Shown here piece by piece: positions 26,092 to 34,560 of a DNA stretch of 64,000 nucleotides. Position 1 is the stretch's first letter. Every line of letters begins with the position of its first letter. The position numbers and the translations under genes are program-made. Location of the stretch: positions 22,981 to 86,980 of the forward strand of contig CALVBT010000008.1 in the NCBI GenBank assembly GCA_944325885.1, in the 5' to 3' direction. The DNA comes from Candidatus Gastranaerophilales bacterium (GTDB taxonomy: Bacteria > Cyanobacteriota > Vampirovibrionia > Gastranaerophilales > Gastranaerophilaceae). The notes below the pieces were generated by a model. The model saw only the letters and a list, made by a program, of their open reading frames with translations, searched no databases and was not told the origin of the DNA.

Positions 26092-27075
26092 TTATTTTTT
26101 ATGACAAAGTCTGTGTAGAATTTTATGGAAATTAGTTTTTGAGTTTTGGTTTATATATGCTTTTATATTATCGGCCCATTGCGGTACAGTCCCAATGTTA
26201 TAAGGAATCTGCGCCATTCCTAAGGCCAAACAGGTTTTACATTCTTCCATATTTATTCTTTCGGGCATTCTATCCGGTGCATTGTCGTCAAATATATTAA
26301 AAAGCACAAATTTTTCATTATTTTTTGCCATATTGCAGCAAGATACTACATTTGCCGATTCATCGAGAATTAACATGTCAAATTCATAGCACTCAAATTT
26401 GGGGTCATCTATATAATTGTGCAAATAATATGTAAAAATATTTGTATTTATTTCGTGTTCTGTCTGTTTGTCCAGTTGTCCGAGTTTGTATTTTTTAAAC
26501 ATTTCATAATTTGCAACATACGCATAGTAAGGATAAAAATCTGCACCGAGGGTACAAGCATATTTGGCTGTTTTTGCTATATCATCAAGGTTCCATTGGT
26601 AGATATGCTGGCGCAGCTGGATTTTTTGCGGAGTTGAATATTTTTTGAAGTCTTTAGTAAATTGTTCTATGATTTTTTCAAAATCAAAGCCGTGTATTTT
26701 GTCATAAGCTGTTTGAGAAAATCCGGGCATGGAAACAATAAAGTTTGATATTGGTTTTATAGCTTTTTTTGAAAGTTTTTTATATGTAGATGCATTAGTA
26801 GACAAACATATATGTAAGTTTTCATCAGCACAAAATTCCAGTATTTCGTTTAGTTCAGGGTTTAAGAAAGGTTCACCCCAGTTGAACAGATAAAAATCAC
26901 AATCTTTTGCAACAAGGTCAAGCTCTTTCAGTCGATAAATAGTCTTTTTGAATAAATCCAAAGACATCATTTTTCCCGCTTTTATATCTCCTCTGCCTGT
27001 TACACAAAACGGACAGTGTGCATTGCACGCTCCTGAAATTTCTATTGTAATTAGCTTAAAGTGTTTATTTTCCAT
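26092..27075 (-). CDS. Radical SAM protein in a surface-glycan operon
   Basis: 327 residues from the ATG at 27075, which has GGAAGGTGG upstream and overlaps the RgpF-type gene by 11 nt. The cluster-binding motif is CxxxCxxC at C17, C21 and C24 (CNAHCPFC), followed by the GEP-type motif NWGEPFLNPEL. A C-terminal set of cysteines (ECYEF, SCCN, CKTC) resembles a SPASM/twitch auxiliary cluster. Such proteins modify peptides or sugars by radical chemistry. With RgpF-like and glycosyltransferase/methyltransferase partners, the substrate is probably a glycan or a lipid-linked sugar; this is inference. Confidence 0.85.
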   Translation of the reverse strand: MENKHFKLITIEISGACNAHCPFCVTGRGDIKAGKMMSLDLFKKTIYRLKELDLVAKDCDFYLFNWGEPFLNPELNEILEFCADENLHICLSTNASTYKKLSKKAIKPISNFIVSMPGFSQTAYDKIHGFDFEKIIEQFTKDFKKYSTPQKIQLRQHIYQWNLDDIAKTAKYACTLGADFYPYYAYVANYEMFKKYKLGQLDKQTEHEINTNIFTYYLHNYIDDPKFECYEFDMLILDESANVVSCCNMAKNNEKFVLFNIFDDNAPDRMPERINMEECKTCLALGMAQIPYNIGTVPQWADNIKAYINQNSKTNFHKILHRLCHKK

Positions 27076-27949
27076 AACAAAACCACCTTCCGAATATGAA
27101 TATTCTGTTTTCATTAAAATGAATTCTTATTACTTGTTTTCTAAAATATTTGAATTTAAACTGCTTAAAACATCTGATTCTTTTTAAGTTGTTAATTAAG
27201 ATAGTCGGGTCATAATTACATTTTATTTTTTTTATAAAAGTCTTTAACAGTTTAATAAAATATACTTCTTTAAGAAGTGATACTTTCATAAAGACAAAAG
27301 GTTTTTCATCCTTGCATAATATATCTTTTAAGTTAAGAGTACCTATATCGTTTTTGAAAAAACAGCAGTATTTAAATCCGGATTGACATAATTTTGTAGT
27401 TAGTCCTATTTCATACAGTTCTATAATTTTAAATTTGTTGTCTATATGTGAAATAGAAGAAATAAAATCGTCAAAAATTTTGGAGTTAAAAACTTGGTTT
27501 TTGAAAACAAGAAAATAAGATTGAACATGTTTATTATTTGATTCTTCACAGGGGTAATATTTACCTTCAAGATAATTGTTGTTGCCTGTCAGCCCCCAAA
27601 AGTCACAATCTTTAGCGTTCATTTTTTTGTAAATGGATTCTAAAGATTCAAATGGTCCGTAGCAGCTATCGTTTACAAATGATAGAGTTTTGGCTGTTGC
27701 TAAAAAGCCTTTTTCTTTTGCCAGATTGTAGCCCCTTTTGTAAGATCCAAAATCATATTCACCATGTTTTTGTGCAATATGAAAATCGACAATCCCATCC
27801 AGTTTAACAAGTTCTGCTTTTGATAAATTACAGTCCGATACAAAGATAATTTTTTCGGAAACTTTTTTTAACTCTTTTAAATAATAAATGACATAATCAT
27901 CTATTAAATTGTCCTTATCAAAATGCGCAAATACTGCAATATTTTCCAT
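27065..27949 (-). CDS. Rhamnan-synthesis F (RgpF)-family protein
   Basis: 294 residues from the ATG at 27949, which has AAGAGG upstream; the frame is open further but that sequence is the structured leader. MENIAVFAHFDKDNLIDDYVIYYL at the start, EYDFGSYKRGY and TLSFVNDSCYGPF are hallmarks of the RgpF family, which takes part in the assembly of rhamnose-containing cell-wall polysaccharides. It is the first gene of a three-gene operon with the radical SAM protein and the glycosyltransferase/methyltransferase. The C-terminal 60 residues are basic and aromatic. Confidence 0.82.
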   Translation of the reverse strand: MENIAVFAHFDKDNLIDDYVIYYLKELKKVSEKIIFVSDCNLSKAELVKLDGIVDFHIAQKHGEYDFGSYKRGYNLAKEKGFLATAKTLSFVNDSCYGPFESLESIYKKMNAKDCDFWGLTGNNNYLEGKYYPCEESNNKHVQSYFLVFKNQVFNSKIFDDFISSISHIDNKFKIIELYEIGLTTKLCQSGFKYCCFFKNDIGTLNLKDILCKDEKPFVFMKVSLLKEVYFIKLLKTFIKKIKCNYDPTILINNLKRIRCFKQFKFKYFRKQVIRIHFNENRIFIFGRWFCYGK

Positions 27950-27967
27950 CTTTCCTCTTAAAAAAAT

Positions 27968-28027
27968 GACCAAATCCTTGAGTAGATTTATATAGAAAAG
28001 CAAAATGGATTTGGTCCGCTTTTCTAT
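27968..28027 (-). promoter_or_regulatory. Leader element with interleaved 10-bp stems (pseudoknot order) and a T run
   Basis: Two perfect 10-bp inverted repeats interleave: GACCAAATCC 27968-27977 with GGATTTGGTC 28007-28016, and ATAGAAAAGC 27992-28001 with GCTTTTCTAT 28018-28027. On the minus strand the order is A, B, A', B', that of an H-type pseudoknot. The B stem is followed directly by ATTTTTTT and then AAGAGG, the ribosome-binding site of the RgpF gene. The B stem alone looks like a terminator, so this may be an attenuator or riboswitch-like leader. No known family is recognised. Confidence 0.65.
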
Positions 28028-28089
28028 TTAATTTAAAATCAACTTAAAATATCGTTTCTAATCATGACTTTATTTTTTAACATGAATAG

Positions 28090-28122
28090 TGAAATATTTC
28101 AATACATTTATGAAATATTTCA
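28090..28122. promoter_or_regulatory. Two identical 12-bp palindromic operators
   Basis: The perfect palindrome TGAAATATTTCA occurs at 28090-28101 and 28111-28122, centre-to-centre 21 bp, two helical turns. The pair lies between the divergent XRE gene (28159) and the RgpF operon. One site overlaps a possible minus-strand -35 (TTGAAA). The spacing suits two cooperating dimers of an XRE repressor. Confidence 0.7.
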
Positions 28123-28158
28123 TTGGTTTTTCTCAAAGACACATATTAATCTTTTGTT

Positions 28159-28494
28159 ATGGATTTAAGGGCAAAAATCGGGTATAAACTCAAACAACTC
28201 AGACTCGATGCAAATCTCTCTCAAGAAAAGCTTGCAGAGCTTTTGGATGTGCATATACAGGCTATCGGCAAGGTCGAAACGGGAAAGATTTTTATTAGTG
28301 AAAAGGTTCTTGAAAAAGCGTGCAAATTTTTTAATGTAAAGCCTAAATATTTTTTTGATTTTGAAGAATTGAAGCTCCGTCAGTCGGATGAAGAGCGAAT
28401 AAATGATATTGTTGAAAAATTGAAACACTCAAAGCCAACTTTTATAAAACAGATTCATAAAATTGTACTGGCATTGTATGAAGAAAAAGTATAG
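28159..28494 (+). CDS. XRE-family helix-turn-helix regulator
   Basis: 111 residues. The Cro/CI-type five-helix domain spans about 7-65 (IGYKLKQLRLDANLSQEKLAELLDVHIQAIGKVETGK) and a short helical C-terminus follows (RINDIVEKLKHSKPTFIKQIHKIVLALYEE), perhaps for dimerisation. No ribosome-binding site precedes the ATG, so a leaderless mRNA is possible. The two palindromes just upstream suggest autoregulation and control of the divergent glycan operon. The gene sits beside the duplicated tRNA-Gln tail. Confidence 0.9.
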   Translation: MDLRAKIGYKLKQLRLDANLSQEKLAELLDVHIQAIGKVETGKIFISEKVLEKACKFFNVKPKYFFDFEELKLRQSDEERINDIVEKLKHSKPTFIKQIHKIVLALYEEKV

Positions 28495-28533
28495 AATTTT
28501 GTATTTCCTTTGCTGAGAAGCCCAAGAAAAAAG

Positions 28534-28591
28534 AATGCAAAAAAAAACAGGCCTAATGCCTGTTTTTAAAATGGCTCCGGGACATGGATTC
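28534..28591 (-). repeat. Partial copy of the tRNA-Gln 3' end with its terminator
   Basis: 58 bp nearly identical to 28705-28760. It includes the terminator hairpin AACAGGC...GCCTGTT and the last 20 bases of tRNA-Gln including CCA (28572-28591 on the plus strand). The match stops at 28591; the body of the tRNA is absent, so this is not a working tRNA on its own. Confidence 0.9.
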
Positions 28592-28704
28592 TCTTCAGCT
28601 GTAGGCGACAACGAGAGCCGTACAGATGAGGATGCTCTTTAGAGTAGAACCAAGCGAGCATTGCCAACAGCAATGCGAGTCGGTGAGAAGCCGGAGTAAA
28701 AGAT
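28592..28704 (-). other. Insert between the tRNA-Gln tail copies, with conserved hairpin
   Basis: 113 bp unlike tRNA. It contains GCATTGC 28658-28664 pairing with GCAATGC 28670-28676, preceded by GAACC (28647) and followed by GAGTCGGTGAGA (28677-28688). The same arrangement recurs in the insert near tRNA-Asn, where one base pair of the hairpin has changed on both sides. CCGGAG at 28691-28696 is complementary to CTCCGG of the tRNA tail at 28575-28580. No convincing gene is present; open frames across it are short. Confidence 0.6.
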
Positions 28705-28714
28705 AATGCAAAAA

Positions 28715-28736
28715 AACAGGCCTAATGCCTGTTTTT
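28715..28736 (-). terminator. Terminator of tRNA-Gln
   Basis: AACAGGC (28715-28721) pairs with GCCTGTT (28727-28733); on the minus strand a run of T follows. A duplicate lies at 28546-28564. Confidence 0.85.
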
Positions 28737-28740
28737 AAAA

Positions 28741-28814
28741 TGGCTCCGGGACATGGATTCGAACCACGATTAGATGATCCAGAGTCACCTGTCCTGCCGT
28801 TAGACGATCCCGGA
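28741..28814 (-). tRNA. tRNA-Gln (anticodon CTG)
   Basis: 74 nt with encoded CCA. The acceptor TCCGGGA pairs with TCCCGGA, the anticodon stem is GGTGA/TCATC with loop CTCTGGA (anticodon CTG, reads CAG), and the T arm is CGTGG-TTCGAAT-CCATG. All helices close, so it is a functional gene. Its 3' end is duplicated downstream. Confidence 0.95.
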
Positions 28815-28889
28815 ATATTTCTGGTACAAATTTATTCTACCACCTCATTAAATAATAGCAATAAAAATTTTTGAAATAAAAATAATATA

Positions 28890-28943
28890 TGCAATAAAAA
28901 AAGAAGGCATTGTGCCTTCTTTTTTAAAATGGCTCCTCGGGTG
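28890..28943 (-). repeat. Partial copy of the tRNA-Asn 3' end with its terminator
   Basis: 54 bp almost identical to 29095-29148. It includes the hairpin AAGAAGGC...GCCTTCTT and the last 15 bases of tRNA-Asn with CCA. The match ends at GGGTG (28943). It has the same arrangement as the tRNA-Gln copy. Confidence 0.9.
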
Positions 28944-29094
28944 AAGGACTCCGTTGGCGAGCAGCAAAACGATTAAGTATCGTTTTGCGTGTAAGAAATC
29001 GAAAACACGTCTATTAAGAAAGAGCTAATGGAGGGGAGAACCTGCGAGGATTGCAGAGCAATCCGAGTCGGTGAGAGTCACAGACAAAAATTTT
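28944..29094 (-). other. Insert between the tRNA-Asn tail copies, with conserved hairpins
   Basis: 151 bp. A perfect 10-bp stem GCAAAACGAT (28964-28973)/ATCGTTTTGC (28979-28988) is followed by the element shared with the tRNA-Gln insert: GAACC (29038-29042), GGATTGC 29048-29054 with GCAATCC 29058-29064, then GAGTCGGTGAGA (29065-29076). Compared with the other insert, the second stem pair changes from C-G to G-C, a compensated change. No gene is evident. Confidence 0.6.
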
Positions 29095-29100
29095 TGCAAT

Positions 29101-29130
29101 AAAAAAAGAAGGCTTAGTGCCTTCTTTTTT
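29101..29130 (-). terminator. Terminator of tRNA-Asn
   Basis: The 8-bp stem AAGAAGGC/GCCTTCTT lies just downstream of the tRNA with a T run on the minus strand. The same hairpin is duplicated near 28901-28922 with a changed loop. Confidence 0.85.
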
Positions 29131-29134
29131 AAAA

Positions 29135-29209
<75 letters not shown>

Positions 29210-29242
29210 ATAACTCAGAGGTTTTTCAAACCTTGTAGAATT

Positions 29243-29270
29243 ATTATAACAAAACAATTTTTCTTGTAAA
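29243..29270 (-). promoter_or_regulatory. Promoter of tRNA-Asn
   Basis: On the minus strand TTTACA (29265-29270) and TATAAT (29243-29248) are 16 bp apart, about 34 bp before the tRNA. Confidence 0.65.
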
Positions 29271-29425
29271 CACTTTTTTATAAATTTTCTAAAAATACTG
29301 TTGTTAGTGTATTTTGGCAGAATATTAACTTTTTTTACAAAAATTTTTGCATGCCGGCTAAAAAGGCAATTTTTATAAAAATATATACTTTATATATATG
29401 TAAGCAAAAAGTGAGAAGAGAGTTT

Positions 29426-29491
29426 ATGAAAACATTATTAGTAAGATTTTTTAATAGAACAAAAAAATTCAGCCCTGCTGATTTGATATAA
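29426..29491 (+). CDS. Possible 21-residue small protein
   Basis: ATG at 29426 follows GAGAAGAGAG and an AT-rich promoter-like stretch; the 22-codon frame (MKTLLVRFFNRTKKFSP...) ends at 29491. A strong terminator follows at once, so promoter, ribosome-binding site, frame and terminator make a complete transcription unit. The peptide is basic and amphipathic with five Phe/Leu in the first half. It could be a small membrane-active protein, a leader peptide, or the untranslated body of a small RNA. Nothing here identifies a family. Confidence 0.4.
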   Translation: MKTLLVRFFNRTKKFSPADLI

Positions 29492-29507
29492 TAAGATTTT
29501 TGGTAAA

Positions 29508-29546
29508 AAAGAAGGTCATGTTTTTGTCATGACCTTTCTTTTTTTG
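29508..29546. terminator. Bidirectional terminator
   Basis: GGTCATG (29514-29520) pairs with CATGACC (29528-29534), extended by AAAGAA/TTTCTT with an A run before and a T run after. It serves the small unit on the plus strand and the lipoprotein gene on the minus strand. Confidence 0.9.
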
Positions 29547-30263
29547 TTATGCCTTTGGTTTGTAAACAAGTCCGAATATTATCATACATAATATTAGACC
29601 CAGAATTATCGCACCTGTAATATTTGCCGTATGGAATACAGTAAATTTCATTTTTATCGTATTAATTGTGTTTAGTTTTAGCTGCCATGTGTAAATATTT
29701 TCTGTTTCATTGGCTGTAGTTGCATTGTGTGACTCGGGTTTGACCGGTGTTTTTATTATGTAATTAACTTTGAAAAAGTCATTCGGGTCGACATCGTTTG
29801 CCATTGTATTGTTCATGTTTGAAGCGGAAGGCAGGCCTTTTTGCTGATTTTGGTCTATTGTATTGATTTCCGCATCTATTGTATAAGTATCTTTAAAAAA
29901 TCCTTTTTGTACGCTTACAAATTTGCCGTCAGGATTTTTGGATTTGATTTTGTCTGTATCAGGTGAAGTATTCCACTTGTCATCAGCAAGGTTTTTTATG
30001 GTTTTAGTTGCTTCTATTCCTTGCATATCGCCTTCTTCATATTTTGATACTTTCATAGAAGGCTCGTCTTTATATTTTTGTATTGCATCTTGGAATGGGT
30101 CTTGTTTTTTAGACAGAGCTATCAGTTGTTTGCTAAGCATTACACGTTCTTTAACAACAGCACTTCCGTCTTTGTTGATAGTAAGGTCTGTTTCTACTTT
30201 TATACAGCCTGTTAGGAATATGGTCGTACAGAGCATAGAAAGCAAGAAAAATTTTTTCATCAT
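29547..30263 (-). CDS. LppM-like (DUF3153) lipoprotein with C-terminal membrane anchor
   Basis: 238 residues. A lipoprotein signal ends in the lipobox LTGC (C20), followed by IKVETDLTINKDGSAVVKERV, the hallmark of the LppM/DUF3153 beta domain. A single hydrophobic helix at 213-234 precedes KPKA at the end. The exported domain is thus held by a lipid at one end and a helix at the other. The function of the family is not established outside mycobacteria. It is monocistronic and ends at the bidirectional terminator at 29508-29546. Confidence 0.75.
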   Translation of the reverse strand: MMKKFFLLSMLCTTIFLTGCIKVETDLTINKDGSAVVKERVMLSKQLIALSKKQDPFQDAIQKYKDEPSMKVSKYEEGDMQGIEATKTIKNLADDKWNTSPDTDKIKSKNPDGKFVSVQKGFFKDTYTIDAEINTIDQNQQKGLPSASNMNNTMANDVDPNDFFKVNYIIKTPVKPESHNATTANETENIYTWQLKLNTINTIKMKFTVFHTANITGAIILGLILCMIIFGLVYKPKA

Positions 30264-30327
30264 AATAAACTCCAGATTTAATATTTTTATAATTATTTAT
30301 AGTATCTTATATTAATAGTTTTGTAAA

Positions 30328-32697
30328 TTAGTTTAAATCCACAATTGTTACGCCGTTTCCGCCTTCTGAGTCTTCGCCCTGGCGGAATTTTGCAACATAA
30401 GGTGAATCATTCAAATAATCTCGAATAGCTGCTCTCAGCTGTCCTGTGCCGTGGCCGTGAACAATTTCTACATAGCCGAGGTTTACCATACTGGCTTTGT
30501 CCAAAAATGCATCGAGTTCGTGCAGGGCCTCGTCCACTCTGTAGCCTCTAAGATCAATTTTAGGCGACATGTTTGTGCGTTGAATATAGGTTCTTGATGC
30601 AGTTATGACGAGCTTTTTCTTTATAATGTCTTTTTGCCTTTTCAGATTTTTTGCGAGCTTTTTTATGTTGATTGTGGATTTTAACTGCCCGACAAGCACC
30701 TGTAGATTTCCGTTTTTGTCCGGCAGTGATTCTATGGTGACGTCTTGGTCAAGGCCTCTTATTATTGCTTTTGCTCCTATTTTTATGTCTTCTGGAGTCA
30801 AATCTTCATATTTTACATCTACCTGCTCAAACTCTTTCGCCAGTGCCTGCGCAGCTTTGGAGCCTTTTTGTGAGAGCTTTTTGTAGGAATTTATTGCATT
30901 TTCTTTTGTCTTGTGGTGGTTCAGGTTTTCCAGAACTTTTTTTATCTGGCCTTTTGCTTCTTGCAGGTTGTCTTCGTAGCGTCGTTTGTAGTCTTTTAGC
31001 GTTTTTCTTTTTTGAGAATTTATGTTTTCAAAAAGTTCATTGTATTCTTTGTATTTTGCTTCGGACTGCTCTTTCAGCGTTTGTGCTTCTTGAGTGAGTT
31101 TGTTCAATTCAGAATACTTTGTCTGCAGCTCTTCAAGAATTTTTGTCTGGTCTGTAATTTCTGTTTCATAATTTTGTTTTGCTTTTTCAATAATATTTTG
31201 TGGAATACCAAAATTTTGTGCAATAGCAAAAGCATTCGAGGCTCCGGGAATGCCCAGTGTCAGTTTGTATGTGGGGGTAAGTGTTTCTACATCAAAGGCA
31301 ACTGAAGCGTTTTGGAATTTTTCGTTAGAAAAAGGCAGCGACTTTAATTCATTAAAGTGCGTGGAAATTAAAGATATTGCACCTTTTTCAACAAAGGTTT
31401 CCATAATCGCTTTTGCTAGGCTGGCACCCTCTTTGGGGTCTGTACCGGCGGCTATCTCGTCTATAAGAATAAATGTTTGTTCATCAGCATTGTCCAATAT
31501 TTCTTTTATGTTTTTTATATGTGACGAAAATGTAGAAAGGCTCTGGATAATGTTCTGGTCGTCGCCGATTTCGGCAAAGAGTTTTTGGAAAGGATAAACT
31601 TTTGCACTGAAACACGGAAGATGAAGCCCTGCTCTTGTCATTGCAATAGACAGAGCCACTGTCTTTAAGACAACTGTTTTCCCGCCGGCGTTTGAGCCTG
31701 TAATAATTATTGATTTATACGGGTCGCCTATCAGAAAATCATTTTCCACTACTCTGTCCAGAATATCCAGCAGGACAGGGTTTTTCATTGATTTGAGGTC
31801 AATTATTCTCTCCTGTACTATTTCCGGTTCACAGGCATCTATGCTTGTTGAATATTTTGCTTTTGCAAAAATAAAATCGAGTTCGATAAGTGCAAAAAAT
31901 GATGATTTTATCTCTTCATAATGCTCTGAGATTTCTGCAGAGAGCTGTTTTATGATTCTTGCTGTTTCTGCTTCTATAGAGATTTCGAGTTCTCTTAGTT
32001 TGTTGTTCAGCCCCACGACCTGTTTTGGCTCAATAAAGTAGGTCTGTCCTGATTGGGAAATATCGTGAACAATCCCCTGCACTTTGTTTTTGGCTTCTGC
32101 TTTTACCTGAAAAACTATGCGGTTGTCCCTCAGCGTGTAGACAGTGTCTTGTAAATACGAGGTAAATGAAGAGTTCTTCATCAAATCCGCCACCGCAGAT
32201 TTCAGGTTTTCATTTGTATCTCTTTGTGCCTGAAAAAGTGATTTTAACTCGGGCGAAGCTGATTCTTTTATGTTGAAGTTAGAATCGAAAATTTCTTCTA
32301 TTCTTTCTTCCAGCTCTGTTTGGACAAAGAGTTTTTTGTTATATAAAGAGAGTTCTTCTTGTTCCTGGGCAAATCTGTTTAAAAAAGACGAAAATTTTCT
32401 TGTGTTAACAATGATTTCAAAAATATTTTTTATGTCTTCTATTGACAGGGTAATTTTGTTTTTGAGGATATTGAGAGCCTCTGTGATGTCAGCAAAATTC
32501 GACAGAGGAATCTCTGTAGAGCTGAGCCTGTAAGCATTTTGCGCCTGAGTTGTCAGCTTTTGAGCCAGTTTTATTTGTTCCAGCTCTGACAGAGGAAAAT
32601 TTTTCAGACAACGCTGTTTGCCAAGTTCGCTCACGGCAAACCGGCTTAAGATTTCCAGTACTTTGTCAAATTCTATTGTTTTTAATGCCTTTTCCAC
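30328..32697 (-). CDS. mutS2: Endonuclease MutS2
   Basis: 789 residues from a GTG start. The MutS core and clamp lack the mismatch-recognition domain; the ATPase domain has GSNAGGKT (334-341), the Walker B segment TFILIDEIAAGTDP and the signature STHFNELK. A coiled coil (about 520-620) and a C-terminal Smr nuclease domain (about 710-789, LRGYRVDEALHELDAFLD and HGHGTGQLR) complete the normal order. MutS2 acts on branched DNA and on collided ribosomes. It is monocistronic. Confidence 0.97.
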   Translation of the reverse strand: MEKALKTIEFDKVLEILSRFAVSELGKQRCLKNFPLSELEQIKLAQKLTTQAQNAYRLSSTEIPLSNFADITEALNILKNKITLSIEDIKNIFEIIVNTRKFSSFLNRFAQEQEELSLYNKKLFVQTELEERIEEIFDSNFNIKESASPELKSLFQAQRDTNENLKSAVADLMKNSSFTSYLQDTVYTLRDNRIVFQVKAEAKNKVQGIVHDISQSGQTYFIEPKQVVGLNNKLRELEISIEAETARIIKQLSAEISEHYEEIKSSFFALIELDFIFAKAKYSTSIDACEPEIVQERIIDLKSMKNPVLLDILDRVVENDFLIGDPYKSIIITGSNAGGKTVVLKTVALSIAMTRAGLHLPCFSAKVYPFQKLFAEIGDDQNIIQSLSTFSSHIKNIKEILDNADEQTFILIDEIAAGTDPKEGASLAKAIMETFVEKGAISLISTHFNELKSLPFSNEKFQNASVAFDVETLTPTYKLTLGIPGASNAFAIAQNFGIPQNIIEKAKQNYETEITDQTKILEELQTKYSELNKLTQEAQTLKEQSEAKYKEYNELFENINSQKRKTLKDYKRRYEDNLQEAKGQIKKVLENLNHHKTKENAINSYKKLSQKGSKAAQALAKEFEQVDVKYEDLTPEDIKIGAKAIIRGLDQDVTIESLPDKNGNLQVLVGQLKSTINIKKLAKNLKRQKDIIKKKLVITASRTYIQRTNMSPKIDLRGYRVDEALHELDAFLDKASMVNLGYVEIVHGHGTGQLRAAIRDYLNDSPYVAKFRQGEDSEGGNGVTIVDLN

Positions 32698-32729
32698 AAC
32701 TCGATTTTAACACAAATTTTTATCTTATC

Positions 32730-32758
32730 TTGATTATAATTTATTTTTCATTTATAAC
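32730..32758 (+). promoter_or_regulatory. Promoter of gap
   Basis: TTGATT (32730-32735) and TATAAC (32753-32758) are 17 bp apart. A small dyad (TTTGTA...TACAAA) and GAGGAG precede the ATG at 32804. Confidence 0.55.
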
Positions 32759-32800
32759 ATGTTTGTATTTAGTACATAGTACAAAAAGAAGAGGAGCTAA

Positions 32801-33811
<1,011 letters not shown>

Positions 33812-33834
33812 TTTTTATAGTTTGATATAACCTG

Positions 33835-33887
33835 AAAATAGACAAGTCCAAAATGCAGCTTTGCTCAGGACTTGTCTATTTTTTATT
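33835..33887 (+). terminator. Terminator of gap
   Basis: AAATAGACAAGTCC pairs with GGACTTGTCTATTT around an 18-nt loop, and a T run follows. Confidence 0.93.
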
Positions 33888-33931
33888 TTGTATAAAGACT
33901 TGGCTTCTATGTTAAAGCATCCGTACAGAAA

Positions 33932-34495
33932 TTAAGAATAAATGTATTTTATAAGTGCTTTTTCAAACCGCTTGCACAGCATAGCAGCACTGGTTTGTGC
34001 ATAATCTCTTGTAAAGGCTTTGTCCACTATGTCGCATATCTTTTCTTCTTTATTAAGTGAGTAAGAATAGAATGCATCCATAGCCTCGGGCGTTCTCAAA
34101 AAGCTGTTGTCAACGGTAAGTTTTTCCCGCGGCATCTCTGAGATTTTTTTTGTTAGTTTAAAAATACTGTTAAATACCTTAAAGGTAATATCATTCATCT
34201 CCAGAATATTGTCATTTATTGTGTAAATTTTGATTTTTTTGCCGTTGTCAGGGTTTATAAAATAGTTGTAGCTTATGTTAACTGCATTTTTGTTGTTCTT
34301 GTTGGGGAAGGCCTTCAGTACCGGTTCAAATTCATCTAAATCATTGCCGTCTATGTTTGTCAGTTCTGCATAGAGGTTCATATATCTGCCTTTTGGCACA
34401 ATATATCTCTGGTTTTCATAAACTATCGGCTTTGCTTCTTTTTGTTCAAAAAAATATGAGCCTACATTTTTTACACCTTTAAAGCTTACATTCAT
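33932..34495 (-). CDS. Hypothetical protein
   Basis: 187 residues; no family recognised and no signal or membrane segment. It begins MNVSFKGVKN and is of mixed alpha/beta character with a helical C-terminus (KICDIVDKAFTRDYAQTSAAMLCKRFEKALIKYI). The gene stands alone behind leuC on the same strand, 65 bp downstream, with GGAGAA before its ATG. The short gene at the right end of the window (63519) is similar in style, but no homology can be shown by eye. Confidence 0.6.
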   Translation of the reverse strand: MNVSFKGVKNVGSYFFEQKEAKPIVYENQRYIVPKGRYMNLYAELTNIDGNDLDEFEPVLKAFPNKNNKNAVNISYNYFINPDNGKKIKIYTINDNILEMNDITFKVFNSIFKLTKKISEMPREKLTVDNSFLRTPEAMDAFYSYSLNKEEKICDIVDKAFTRDYAQTSAAMLCKRFEKALIKYIYS

Positions 34496-34560
34496 TATGT
34501 ATTCTCCTTTTATGTAAGCGATAAAACATAAACAAAATATTTTTTGCCAGTTGTTTAGCC

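Noticed and set aside
28429..28611. 60-codon minus-strand frame reading through the tRNA-Gln tail copy
   Set aside because: It is made of tRNA and terminator sequence and runs antisense to the XRE gene, so it is not a protein gene.
28592..28704. A second full tRNA in the region of the tail copies
   Set aside because: No D arm, anticodon arm or 5' acceptor strand could be found in the insert; only the 3' end is tRNA.
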